Made by a program: the position numbers and the translations under genes. A stretch of DNA of 64,000 bases, taken from UBA6522 sp965205045 (GTDB lineage: Bacteria > Pseudomonadota > Gammaproteobacteria > Steroidobacterales > Rariloculaceae). Shown here piece by piece: positions 18,527 through 26,776 of this stretch (position 1 is the stretch's first letter; each line of letters begins with the position of its first letter). The notes beneath the pieces are model-generated. The model was not told where the DNA came from, did no database searches, and saw only the letters and a list, made by a program, of their open reading frames with translations. The stretch spans positions 2,356,001 through 2,420,000 of the forward strand of contig OZ242031.1 in NCBI GenBank assembly GCA_965205045.1. Direction: 5' to 3'.

Positions 18527-19648
18527 ATGCATACCGTGGAAGTTTCACTGGGCGAACGCAGCTATCCCATCCACATCGGACCGGGCCTGATCGACGATGC
18601 GGAACTGGTGCGCAAGTGCATCCCGGCCCGGCAGGTGATGATCGTCACCAACGAGGTCGTCGCACCGCTCTACCTGGGCCGGCTGGAGCGGACCCTGGCG
18701 GCGGACCAACAGCACAGCCTGGTGCTCCCGGATGGCGAGAAGCACAAGAACCTGGATACGCTGAGCGCGATCATCGACCGGCTCGTGGCGGAGGGGTTCC
18801 GCCGCGACGCCTGTCTGGTGGCCCTGGGCGGCGGCGTGATCGGCGACATCACCGGCTTTGCGGCGGCCTGCTACCAGCGCGGGACCGCGTTCGCGCAGGT
18901 CCCGACCACGCTGCTGGCGCAGGTCGACGCCTCGGTGGGCGGCAAGACGGCGGTGAACCACCCGCAGGCGAAGAACATGATCGGCGCGTTTCATCAGCCC
19001 ATTGCGGTCCTCGCCGACACCGGCACGCTGGCGAGCCTGCCGGAGCGGGAGTTCTCGGCGGGCCTGGCCGAAGTCGTCAAGCACGGCCTGATCCTGGATG
19101 AGGACTTCCTGGTCTGGCTGGAGGAGAACATGGACGCGATCCTCGACCACGATGCCGCCGCGCTCGCCCATATCGTGGGGCGCAGTTGCGAGATCAAGGC
19201 CGCCATCGTCGCCGAGGACGAACTGGAGCGGGGACGCCGCGCCCTGCTCAACCTGGGCCACACCTTCGGCCATGCGCTGGAGTCGCTGGGCGCCTACCGG
19301 GACTGGCTGCACGGCGAAGCCGTGGCGGCGGGTATCGTCATGGCGGCGTGGACATCGAAGGAACTGGGCATGATCGACGCCGCCGACTGCCGGCGAGTCG
19401 AGGCGGTGCTGAGCCGCGCGCGGCTGCCGATCTCCCCGGGAGCCAACGTCGATACGGATGCGATGCTGCGAACAATGAAGCTGGACAAGAAGGCCGGCGC
19501 GAAGGGCCTGAGGATGATTTTTCTCGAGCGGCTTGGCCGTGCCGTGGTGAGGATGGCCCCGGACGCGGGGCTGCTGCGGCAGGTGATCGATGCTCGCGCC
19601 CATGCCCATGACCGGCTCGCCCCTGCGCGGCGCGCCCCTGCGCCCTGA
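18527..19648 (+). CDS. aroB: 3-dehydroquinate synthase
   Basis: The 373-residue enzyme converts DAHP to 3-dehydroquinate, step two of the chorismate pathway, using NAD and a divalent metal. Key motifs are LPDGEKHKNLDTL, LGGGVIGDITGFAAA, the DASVGGKTAVNHP segment, the metal ligand in ELGHTFGHALE-type LNLGHTFGHALE, and HGEAVAAGIVMA. The ATG at 18527 gives the usual N-terminal EVSLGERSYPIHIGPGL. Its last 59 bp overlap the next gene, dgt, in another frame. Confidence 0.94.
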   Translation: MHTVEVSLGERSYPIHIGPGLIDDAELVRKCIPARQVMIVTNEVVAPLYLGRLERTLAADQQHSLVLPDGEKHKNLDTLSAIIDRLVAEGFRRDACLVALGGGVIGDITGFAAACYQRGTAFAQVPTTLLAQVDASVGGKTAVNHPQAKNMIGAFHQPIAVLADTGTLASLPEREFSAGLAEVVKHGLILDEDFLVWLEENMDAILDHDAAALAHIVGRSCEIKAAIVAEDELERGRRALLNLGHTFGHALESLGAYRDWLHGEAVAAGIVMAAWTSKELGMIDAADCRRVEAVLSRARLPISPGANVDTDAMLRTMKLDKKAGAKGLRMIFLERLGRAVVRMAPDAGLLRQVIDARAHAHDRLAPARRAPAP

Positions 19649-20801
19649 CGCGTCGCAGCCTGTGACCGCACTGGCTCCGTACGCAGCGTCCGAGGAAAGC
19701 TCCCGCGGTCGCATTCATGCGGAGGACCCGCCCAGCCATCGAAGCGAATACCAGCGGGACCGGGACCGAATCATCCACTCGGCATCCTTTCGGCGCCTCG
19801 TCTACAAGACCCAGGTTTTCGTCAATCACGAGGGCGATCACTACCGCACGCGCCTGACCCATTCGCTGGAAGTGGCGCAAATCGCCCGCACGATGGCCCG
19901 CGCCCTGGCCCTCAACGAGGATCTGGCGGAGGCGATCAGCCTGGCCCACGACCTCGGCCACACGCCCTTCGGTCACGCGGGACAGGATGCGTTGAATGCG
20001 TGCATGAAGGAGTTGGGAGGATTCGAGCATAACCTCCAGTCGCTGCGGGTGGTGGATGTTCTCGAGGACCGCTACGCTGCATTTCCCGGGTTGAATCTGA
20101 CCTTCGAGACGCGCGAAGGCATCCTGAAGCGCTGCCCCCCGGAAAGCGCGGGAGCGCTCGGGGAACTGGGCCGGCACGCGCTCGAGCGGCGCCAGCCGGG
20201 CCTGGAAGCCCAGCTATCCAACCTGGCCGACGAGATCGCCTACAACACCCACGATATGGACGACGGGCTCAGATCGGGCCTGATCGACTTCGGCGACATG
20301 CTGGAAGTCGAGTTTTTCTCCCGCCAGTTTCGGGAAGTGGAGCGCAGGCACCCCGGCATCGGCCACCGGCAGCGCATATACGAAATCCGCCGCAGGATGA
20401 TCGACTCGCTGGTCGGCGACCTCATCGCCACGAGCCGGGACCGAATCGCGTCGCTGGCGCCGAGCGGTATCGGCGCCGTGCGTGCCCACCCGGAACCCCT
20501 GGTCGGTTTCAGCGAATGCCTTGCCGGCGATCAACGCGATCTCAAGACGTTTCTCAGGGAACGGTTGTACCGGCACCCCAGGGTGCGCCGCATGAGCGAC
20601 CGGGCGGAGCGAGTAGTGGCCGAATTGTTCGAAGCCTTCCGGGATGACGTCGGGCGCTTGCCCGCCGACTACGCGCGCCGCGCCCGCGAGGCCCGCGAGT
20701 CCGCCGGAGCGGTGGGGTCGGCGCGCGTGGTGGCGGACTACATCGCCGGCATGACGGATCGCTTCGCGTTGCAGCTTCACGACGGCCTGGCGTCAAGGTG
20801 A
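19590..20801 (+). CDS. dgt: Deoxyguanosinetriphosphate triphosphohydrolase-like protein
   Basis: The 403-residue HD-domain hydrolase releases tripolyphosphate from dNTPs. It shows the N-terminal SEYQRDRDRIIHSASFRRL block, metal ligands in RTRLTHSLEVAQ and SLAHDLGHTPFGHAG, then GGFEHNLQSLRVV and LEAQLSNLADEIAYNTHDMDDGLRSG. It belongs to the shorter type-2 dGTPase-like group. The ATG at 19590 lies within the aroB end; ATG 19602 and 19608 are alternatives. Its last ~300 coding bases recur at 23290-23597, marking this gene's 3' end as the border of an inserted segment. Confidence 0.92.
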   Translation: MLAPMPMTGSPLRGAPLRPDASQPVTALAPYAASEESSRGRIHAEDPPSHRSEYQRDRDRIIHSASFRRLVYKTQVFVNHEGDHYRTRLTHSLEVAQIARTMARALALNEDLAEAISLAHDLGHTPFGHAGQDALNACMKELGGFEHNLQSLRVVDVLEDRYAAFPGLNLTFETREGILKRCPPESAGALGELGRHALERRQPGLEAQLSNLADEIAYNTHDMDDGLRSGLIDFGDMLEVEFFSRQFREVERRHPGIGHRQRIYEIRRRMIDSLVGDLIATSRDRIASLAPSGIGAVRAHPEPLVGFSECLAGDQRDLKTFLRERLYRHPRVRRMSDRAERVVAELFEAFRDDVGRLPADYARRAREARESAGAVGSARVVADYIAGMTDRFALQLHDGLASR

Positions 20802-20828
20802 TCGAGCCGTGGTCCGCCGAATGAGGCT
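20494..20828 (+). repeat. Direct repeat, copy 1 (3' end of dgt)
   Basis: Bases 20494-20828 (end of dgt plus 27 bp after its stop) match 23290-23624 with no gaps: every shared landmark, including the stop codon, is offset by exactly 2796 bp. Scattered substitutions are visible. The two copies enclose 2461 bp of foreign-looking DNA. This is the copy attached to the intact gene. Confidence 0.92.
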
Positions 20829-20975
20829 GGGCGGTGAATGCCTTGCGCGATCGCGGTATCATGCGCTGAAAGCCGGTGCGCGTCCGGCGGCGGTCTGGGA
20901 GGGCAGCCAGATCCAGACGGCAGCGCGCCTTGGCTTTGCTTCAGAAGTCATGGGAAATCTCCGGTGCGGGACGAC

Positions 20976-20996
20976 CGCTCCTTTTTGGAAGGAGCG
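20976..20996. terminator. Hairpin after dgt
   Basis: CGCTCCTT, a five-base loop, and AAGGAGCG form a perfect 8-bp stem about 175 bp after dgt and 24 bp before the antitoxin-like start. It has no U-tract, so it could equally be a regulatory hairpin or palindromic operator. Confidence 0.35.
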
Positions 20997-21019
20997 TGAG
21001 AAGCTCATCCGCCTGCCTG

Positions 21020-21349
21020 ATGTGTAACGTCACATTGTCCATCGATGAGCAAGTTGTGGCCGGGTCGAGACGCATCGCTGCCATTCGCGGCATGAGTCTC
21101 AGCCAGATAATCCGCGACTTTCTCGAACAGTTAACGGGAAACGATGACCTTGGTGGCGTGATTGCCGAGCTCGAAAGCCGTTGGGCGGAAGAGCCCCAAG
21201 GCATGTCCCGCCCGCGCCTCCCGTGGTATGGTTGTCGGATCAGGTTCAAGGGTGTTCCGGGCCGTGACCAAGGAAACACTTCTCGCCCACATACAGGCGC
21301 ACATTGGTTGCCTCCATCACCATGGCGGCGAGCCGACCTCCGGGTCTGA
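21020..21349 (+). pseudogene. Ribbon-helix-helix (VapB-like) antitoxin remnant
   Basis: The first ~70 residues (NVTLSIDEQVVAGSRRIAA, then GMSLSQIIRDFLEQLTG) match the N-terminal ribbon-helix-helix domain of VapB-type antitoxins that neutralise PIN toxins. After PQGMSRPRLPW the frame continues into a sequence of no family character, and it overlaps the next gene out of frame. No PIN toxin follows. It looks like an antitoxin whose 3' end and partner toxin were replaced by the RES cassette. A functional orphan antitoxin is possible. Confidence 0.6.
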
Positions 21350-21569
21350 TTGGCTCTCCAATCCGGGAGAACCCGTCGATCTTGCCGCCTACGGTGTAAA
21401 CGAAGAGCCGCGTGCATTTGACTTCGCCGCCTGGTGCCAGGCCCCAAACCCCGCCTTCGCCGGCCGCACGCCGAAACAGGTCATCGACGACGGCACGGAA
21501 ACCGACCGAGACCAGCTCGCCGACGCCGTTGGCGCCATCGCCGCCCTGCTGGACGGCGCTTTCTCTTGA
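21264..21569 (+). CDS. Antitoxin of a RES-type toxin-antitoxin pair (Xre/MbcA/ParS toxin-binding domain)
   Basis: The 101-residue protein ends with APNPAFAGRTPKQVIDDG, the toxin-binding tail typical of Xre/MbcA/ParS antitoxins, in which NPAFGGRTPLE is the common form. The N-terminal part is shorter than full-length members and its helix-turn-helix is not clear. It neutralises the RES toxin whose gene overlaps its stop codon (TTGA overlap). The GTG at 21264 is the likely start; GTG 21252 is an alternative. The tight overlap and order antitoxin-toxin are normal for this module. Confidence 0.7.
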   Translation: MTKETLLAHIQAHIGCLHHHGGEPTSGSDWLSNPGEPVDLAAYGVNEEPRAFDFAAWCQAPNPAFAGRTPKQVIDDGTETDRDQLADAVGAIAALLDGAFS

Positions 21570-22093
21570 ACACTGGCAACGCGCACCAACTTCCCACTAC
21601 GTCCCTGTCTCGTCGAACTTGGTACCGAGCCGTCGACCCTGCGTTCGCCCATGCGGCGCCCCGTCCAAGCGTCGGCGTCACCCGTTTCAACGACGGACCG
21701 TCACGCTCTCCCACCTATCGCCTGCTCTACTTCGCGCCCGACCCGGTCACGGCGCTTCACGAAGTGGAAGCCCTACTTGGCTCCGTCTTCTCGTTCTCCG
21801 TCCCCAATCCGTTCCGCGGCGCGGTCGTCACTGGCCACACCGTCCCTCCACTCGACATCGTTGATCTCGGCAATCCGGCCAACCGCAGCCTTGTCGACAC
21901 CACCCGCCAGGAACTCACCGGCGACTGGCGCGCCTACCGCCAACCCCAGTCGGCTCCTGCTCCAACGCAAGCCCTCGCCCGCGCCGTTCACCAATCCAAG
22001 CCCGCAGTGCACGGCATCCTCGCCCCCTCAGCGCGAAATCCGCACGTCAACAACCTCATCGTCTTCTACGACCGCGTCTTGCAGGTTACATAG
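21566..22093 (+). CDS. RES-domain toxin
   Basis: The 175-residue product has the RES-domain pattern: an early TWYRAVDP with the conserved arginine, RLLYFAPDPVTALHEVEALL (the common LY-A-x5-TALAEV segment with the glutamate), and a late APSARNPHVNNLIVFYD containing the conserved serine. RES toxins such as MbcT and ParT consume NAD+ or modify targets with ADP-ribose. It starts at TTG 21566, overlapping the antitoxin stop by four bases. The codon make-up is CCG/CTC-rich and unlike neighbouring core genes, suggesting transfer. Confidence 0.78.
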   Translation: MNTGNAHQLPTTSLSRRTWYRAVDPAFAHAAPRPSVGVTRFNDGPSRSPTYRLLYFAPDPVTALHEVEALLGSVFSFSVPNPFRGAVVTGHTVPPLDIVDLGNPANRSLVDTTRQELTGDWRAYRQPQSAPAPTQALARAVHQSKPAVHGILAPSARNPHVNNLIVFYDRVLQVT

Positions 22094-22156
22094 GCTCATG
22101 AACCCTGTGCCAGAGCTGTTAGCCCCTGCGGGACGTATTCGGAACGTCCTGTGTAG

Positions 22157-22390
22157 GAGGATGTTGGTGTTGACGAGGTCGTTGCCCACACGCTGGCCAA
22201 CATGGACAAGCGCCGGGGCGAGTCCGGCCACCTGGTGATCTTCGACCGCGACGCGTCCAAGCCCTGGGAGGATAGGCTCTACCGGCGCGAGGAGTCCCTG
22301 GACGGGCGGCCGGTGACCGTGTGGGGTGCTTGCACGCTTGAGGCGTCCATGCGCAGCGTCACCTCCGCCTACCAGCGGACCCGGCCCTGA
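22157..22390 (+). pseudogene. C-terminal stub of an AAA ATPase / PD-(D/E)XK protein
   Basis: The open frame starts just after a stop at 22154 and has no proper N-terminus. ESGHLVIFDRDASKPWEDRL and RPVTVWGACTLE match the last part of a widespread family of mobile AAA ATPases that carry a C-terminal PD-(D/E)XK-like domain (usual text: EGHLVIFDR, then WDEKIFRRE, then ITVWGM). Only about 60 of several hundred residues remain. It is a relic inside the dgt-flanked insertion. Confidence 0.6.
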
Positions 22391-23290
22391 AGCTGAACGG
22401 CGTGCTCGGGCAGCCCGCGCTGTCCGGCGCGGCGCCCGAGTTCCAGCGCCGCCTCGGCGTGCGGGCCGGAGGTGAGCTTCACGCCCATCCTCAGCGCGTC
22501 CTGCCCATCGCCCGAGTCCGGCGCGCCCTCCGGCGCGTCCCACGTAACCGTGAGGCTGCTCCCGTTGTGCGTGACCTTGATGTTGGTCACCGGGTCCGGC
22601 GGCGTCTCCGCCTTGCTATCGCCGCTGCCGCCTTCGCCGCCTTGCGCCCCGCGGGTGGCGGTGAAGTTCACGCTGGCCAGTTGGTTGGCCGTGGTGCAGG
22701 TGCTGTCCGAGTAGGCCGTGTAGGTGTAGGCGGTGTTCGGGGTCAGTCTGACCGTCTTCCGGCCCGGCACGTCGGCCGCCACGGGGCTGCTGCCTGTGAC
22801 CTGGGCCTATCTGCAAGCGTTGTCGGGCGCTTTGTCCGCCTGGTAGTACCAGTCGCCGGTGTAATTCCCTACGGCGATGATCGCCTGGGTCGACGTCACG
22901 TTGCTGGAGGTCAGGGTCGGAGTGGGCACCGCCGCGGTGGCCGCGCTGGTCCTCGACTCGCTGTTGCCGCCGTCGTCCTTGAAGCTCACCCTCACCTTCA
23001 GGGTCTTGCCCACATCGTCCCCGGTCACTTGGTAGGTCCGGCCGGTGGCCCCGGCGATGTCCGTGTCCGTGCCGCCGTCGCGCCGGATCCACTGGTAGGC
23101 GGCGGCGGAGGTGTCGGTCAACTCGCCGACCAGCAGGGTCAGGCCGTCGTGGTCGGCGATGTCGCCCCTCAGCGCGGTCAGGGTCTCCCCCTGCACCAGG
23201 GCGGTGTCTTCGTGGTAGTGAATGATCGGCGCGCCGAAGGCCGCGGTGTTGGGCGCCGGGTCTGCGGGACGGGTGGCGGCCGAGGCAACA
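22369..23290 (-). pseudogene. Fragment of a fibronectin type III / Ig-like repeat surface protein
   Basis: On the minus strand a single frame runs from the junction at 23290 down to 22369 with one in-frame stop at 22807-22809. It encodes Ig-like text (AAAYQWIRRDGGTDTDIAGA, TYQVTGDDVGKTLKVRVSF) and a fibronectin type III unit (NIKVTHNGSSLTVTWDAPEG), which occur as repeats in large adhesin-like proteins. The 5' end is missing exactly where the second dgt copy begins, and the 3' end drifts into a non-family frame. It is a dead fragment brought in or trimmed by the same event that duplicated dgt. Confidence 0.7.
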
Positions 23291-23624
23291 ACCCCTGGTC
23301 GGTTTCAGCGAACGCCTTACCGGCGATCAACGCGATCTCAAGACGTTACTCATGGAACGGCTGTACCGGCACCCCAGGGTGCGCCGCATGAGCGACCGGG
23401 CGGAGCGAGTAGTGGCCGAATTGTTCGAAGCCTTCCGGGATGACTTCGAGCGCTTGCCCGCCGACTACGCGCGCCGCGCCCGCGAGGCCGGCGAGTCCGC
23501 CGGAGCGGTGGAGTCGGCGCGCGTGGTGGCGGACTACATCGCCGGCATGACGGTTCGCTTCGCATTGCAGCTTCACGATGGCCTGGCGTCAAGGTGATCG
23601 ATCCGTGGTCCGGCGAATGAGGTT
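23290..23624 (+). repeat. Direct repeat, copy 2 (orphan dgt 3' end)
   Basis: This is the second copy of the 335-bp dgt 3' end. It joins the upstream surface-protein fragment abruptly at 23290. One of its substitutions turns AGG into ATG (23352), creating a potential 81-codon orphan reading frame to 23597 with the dGTPase C-terminal sequence but no catalytic HD region. It has no sign of being a working gene. The layout resembles attL/attR left when an element inserts into a gene's 3' end, although the repeat is long for that. Confidence 0.9.
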
Positions 23625-23713
23625 GACACCCGAACGTCTCCGACTTTTCGCACCGCGATGATCGGCTAAAGTTGAGCCGGTAAGTTTTCTGATTCAGAGT
23701 AACTGATTCGGTC

Positions 23714-23737
23714 GCAAAAATTTTGCAATGCTAGACT
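23714..23737 (+). promoter_or_regulatory. Palindrome and -10 box before the 23744 gene
   Basis: A palindrome, GCAAAAATTTTGC (23714-23726), overlaps the promoter spacer, and TAGACT (23732-23737) is a good -10 box. The ATG at 23744 begins only six bases after the box, so the transcript would have almost no leader. The palindrome is placed where a repressor would block polymerase. Confidence 0.4.
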
Positions 23738-23743
23738 CCCGCC

Positions 23744-24169
23744 ATGCTAACCGCATCATCACCAATGCATTGCTGTAGGGAGTGCCACTTTTTTGCTAAG
23801 CGCATCCTTGTAACGCATCGACTGAATGAACGAATCTACTTGGCTCTGCGACCAGATGAACGCACTAGCTTGCAGGTTGACAGAGATTCGGGGTGGTTGG
23901 CGTGCGCCCAAGGCGTCTGGGATGACAGGAAGCGTATCGTTGACGAAAGCGCCGAAGATATGGTGGACAAAGCACGTGGAGAATCTTGTTTTTTCTGGCC
24001 AGTGCAGAATGGAATGTCCTTTGAAGCAGCCAAGGTCCTTCAGGAGCGCGCATCCGAAAATCGGGAATTGAAGAAAAGCCACAGGCACACGCAGTGGGGC
24101 CTATTTATTGCGGCGGCAGGGCTGTTTCTTTCGGCGGCGTTCGGGTTGCTTGGGTTGATGTTGAGTTAG
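23744..24169 (+). CDS. Small membrane protein with N-terminal CRxCHFxAK motif (family copy 1)
   Basis: The 141-residue protein is not recognised from any named family. It has a cysteine/histidine N-terminus (CCRECHFFAK, a possible metal site), a middle AQGVWDDRKRIV, a conserved GESCFFWPVQNGMSFEAAKV segment, a charged linker, and one C-terminal transmembrane helix (about residues 115-139). The protein at 63552 has the same motifs in the same order and spacing (CRTCHFLAK, AEGVWSTRIDP, RDCFYIKKQEGMSFPAARK, terminal helix). The short leader and lower GC suggest transfer. It is followed by a secreted small protein at 24201. Confidence 0.75.
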   Translation: MLTASSPMHCCRECHFFAKRILVTHRLNERIYLALRPDERTSLQVDRDSGWLACAQGVWDDRKRIVDESAEDMVDKARGESCFFWPVQNGMSFEAAKVLQERASENRELKKSHRHTQWGLFIAAAGLFLSAAFGLLGLMLS

Positions 24170-24200
24170 GTGCGGCGGTCAATTGAGCAGGAGAAATACA

Positions 24201-24578
24201 TTGAGACTAGCGAATATCCTTACTTTGGTTTTTTTCGCCGTGACGGTACAGGCCCAACAAACCGAACATCTGAGCCTTCGCCTTACTCAATTCGCGGACC
24301 TATGCTCTGACATTGACGACCGGGATCACGCGGACGGGATGGTCGCTACAGCGTACCGCAGTTTGGTGGAATGGGACCGCCGGGAAGCGGAGCCTGCGAT
24401 CAGGTTCTTGGATGTATCGTTTCGGATGCTGACTAAGATCAGGGAGCAATCAAACGCACCGATGAATTGTGCGACCATTCGGGCAATGTATGTGACGCTA
24501 CGGCAAGAGGGTTTCTCGCCATCCGAAGCCGAACAAGAGATACCAGCTCTGATGATCGACATGTACGGCAGGCGATAA
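24201..24578 (+). CDS. Small secreted protein of unknown function
   Basis: The 125-residue product has a clear signal peptide (RLANILTLVFFAVTVQA, cleavage before QQTEH) and a mature helical domain with two cysteines (near LCSDIDD and MNCATIR) that may pair. The TTG at 24201 was chosen because AGGAG lies seven bases upstream; a TTG at 24183 is in frame but poorer. It lies 31 bp behind the CRxCHFxAK gene and may be co-transcribed. It was not recognised as any known family. Confidence 0.6.
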   Translation: MRLANILTLVFFAVTVQAQQTEHLSLRLTQFADLCSDIDDRDHADGMVATAYRSLVEWDRREAEPAIRFLDVSFRMLTKIREQSNAPMNCATIRAMYVTLRQEGFSPSEAEQEIPALMIDMYGRR

Positions 24579-24759
24579 GCAGATCAGGCGGGCTGATCCC
24601 AACGTTCGCGCAAATTTGTCCATATTTTCCGAATCGAGCAGATTCACGAGTAGTTCAATTCTTGTAAAGTCGCGGCACAAAAGACGGCACAAAGAATTTC
24701 CAAAACATCAGTATATCTAGGTTTTATGCGGGTTCCAGAGCATCTTGCAGAGAACGAAA

Positions 24760-25476
24760 ATGTCTCTTCACGCCCATCCATCCCCCCCCCGCCAGCGCCT
24801 GATCGTCGCCCTCGACGTGCCCGGCGCCGATGCCGCCCGGGCGCTTGTGCGGGAACTGGGCGATGCCGTGGAGTTCTACAAGATCGGCCTGGAACTCATG
24901 GCCTCGGGTTGCTACTTCGAACTGCTGGACTGGCTGCTTGCCAGGGACAAGCGGGTCTTCGCGGACCTGAAGTTCTACGACATCCCGGCGACGGTGGCGG
25001 CGGCGGTGCGGCAGATGGCGCGCCGCGGCGCTTCGTTCCTGACGATTCAGGGTGACCGGGCCATCATTGAAGCCGCAGCATCGGAGAAGGGCGGGCTGGA
25101 AATTCTCGCGGTCACCGTTCTCACCAGCATCGGGCGCAAGGATCTTCGCGAGATGGGGATCGGCATGGAGGTCGAGAGCCTGGTGCTGCAGCGCGCGAGG
25201 ATCGCGGTTACCGCAGGTGCCGACGGTCTGATCGCCTCAGGTCTCGAAGCCGCCGCGCTTCGCTCCGAACTGGGTCCCGGGCCACGGATTGTCACCCCGG
25301 GCGTGCGGCCCGCGGGGACGGACGCCGTGCACGATCAGAAACGGGTCGTGACCCCGGCGCGCGCACTGGCAAGCGGCGCGGACTACATCGTGATGGGCCG
25401 CCCGATACGCAGTGCCCCGAGCCCGCGGCAGGCGGCGGAGGCCGTGCAGGCGGAGATCGCAGCCACCCTGCAATGA
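24760..25476 (+). CDS. pyrF: Orotidine 5'-phosphate decarboxylase
   Basis: The 238-residue TIM barrel makes UMP from OMP, the last step of pyrimidine synthesis. It shows LIVALDVPGADAA, the catalytic lysine/aspartate block FADLKFYDIPATVAAAV, TVLTSIGRKDLREMG, GLIASGLEA, and the phosphate-binding IVTPGVRPAG and YIVMGRPI. ATG 24760 gives the usual N-terminal length. The ATGA overlap with the next gene indicates a joint transcript. Confidence 0.94.
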   Translation: MSLHAHPSPPRQRLIVALDVPGADAARALVRELGDAVEFYKIGLELMASGCYFELLDWLLARDKRVFADLKFYDIPATVAAAVRQMARRGASFLTIQGDRAIIEAAASEKGGLEILAVTVLTSIGRKDLREMGIGMEVESLVLQRARIAVTAGADGLIASGLEAAALRSELGPGPRIVTPGVRPAGTDAVHDQKRVVTPARALASGADYIVMGRPIRSAPSPRQAAEAVQAEIAATLQ

Positions 25477-26717
25477 AGTCCGCCGAAGCGATGATGTCGC
25501 GGCGTCTGGCGCGGATGCGCTGGATCGCCACGGGGCTGCTGGCCGCCATGGCGGCGTTGTTCGTCGCCACCAGCCTGCTGCTGCCCCGTTACCCGTGGTT
25601 GGGACTGGTCCAGGCATTTGCCGAAGCCGGGCTCATCGGCGCGCTGGCGGACTGGTTCGCGGTCACGGCCCTGTTCCGCCGTCCGCTGGGCCTGCCGATT
25701 CCCCATACCGCCATCGTCCCCACGCGCAAGGACGAGATCGGCCGCCTGCTGGCGGACTTCATCCGCGACCATTTCCTGGTCGGGGAGACGGTGGCGGCGC
25801 GCCTCGAACGGGTGGACCTGGCCGCGCGGGTGGGTGCGTGGCTGGCCGAGGGCAACAATGCCCGCAACGTGGGCCGCGACATCAGCGTCGGGCTGGTGTG
25901 GCTGCTGAACGCCACCGACAGTGCCCAGCTACGCAACGCCCTGCGGGAAATTCTGGGCACGGCGCTGGACCGGGCGCCGTTGTCGTCGGCGTTCCAGGCC
26001 GCGCTGGACGTGGTCTCTTCGGGCCGGCACTCCCAGGCGGCGGTGGATCACCTGGTGCGATTCGGCCGCGAACAACTGCAACACAACAAGGACCGTATTC
26101 GCGAACGTATCGAGGATCGCAGCCCCTGGTGGCTGCCGAAATTCGTGGACCGGGAAATCTACGATCAACTGATCGGGGAGTTGCAACGCGTGCTGGACGA
26201 GATCGGCGCCGATTCGACTCATCCCGCAAGGGACCGGTTCAATGTCTGGCTCTCCGATCTGCGCACGACCCTCGGCGACGATCCGGATATGAAGCGGCGG
26301 GGCAGGGCGCTCAGGGATGAGTTCCTCGATCATCCCGCGGTGCGTGACTACTCTCGGGAGCTTTGGGACAAGGTGCGCGAGTTCCTGGTGGCGTCGCTAC
26401 GCGATCCGCAATCCCTCGGCCGGCTGGCGATCGACGGCGAATTGCAGGGCATCGGCCACGCACTCCGGGAGGACGGCGAAGTCAACCGGCAGGCCAATCG
26501 CTGGCTGCGAAACCTGATCCTCTACCTGGTGGACAACTACCGCCAGCCCCTGAGCGCCTTCATATCCGAAACCATCGAGCAGTGGGATCCCGCCGCGACC
26601 TCGGATCGAATCGAACTGTATATCGGCCGGGACCTGCAGTTCATCCGCATCAACGGCACCCTGGTGGGCGGACTGGTGGGGATCGCGATCTACCTGCTGT
26701 GGGGACTGGTCGCCTGA
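25473..26717 (+). CDS. DUF445 membrane-associated protein
   Basis: The 414-residue protein has a hydrophobic N-terminal pair of helices, the conserved AFAEAGLIGALADWFAVTALFRRPLGLPIPHTAI block, then a long helical domain, and a C-terminal helix (GTLVGGLVGIAIYLLWGL). This is the DUF445/YjiN-like family of inner-membrane proteins of unknown role. Its start overlaps the pyrF stop by four bases. Confidence 0.85.
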   Translation: MKSAEAMMSRRLARMRWIATGLLAAMAALFVATSLLLPRYPWLGLVQAFAEAGLIGALADWFAVTALFRRPLGLPIPHTAIVPTRKDEIGRLLADFIRDHFLVGETVAARLERVDLAARVGAWLAEGNNARNVGRDISVGLVWLLNATDSAQLRNALREILGTALDRAPLSSAFQAALDVVSSGRHSQAAVDHLVRFGREQLQHNKDRIRERIEDRSPWWLPKFVDREIYDQLIGELQRVLDEIGADSTHPARDRFNVWLSDLRTTLGDDPDMKRRGRALRDEFLDHPAVRDYSRELWDKVREFLVASLRDPQSLGRLAIDGELQGIGHALREDGEVNRQANRWLRNLILYLVDNYRQPLSAFISETIEQWDPAATSDRIELYIGRDLQFIRINGTLVGGLVGIAIYLLWGLVA

Positions 26718-26776
26718 CCGGGGTTGCGCCCTGTTGTCGATCGGTCCGTTGATCGCGAGAATTCAGTGTATCGGAT

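Noticed and set aside
20829..23289. tRNA or integrase gene marking a classical genomic island at dgt
   Set aside because: No tRNA fold and no tyrosine or serine recombinase sequence was found in the segment; only the flanking duplication supports insertion.
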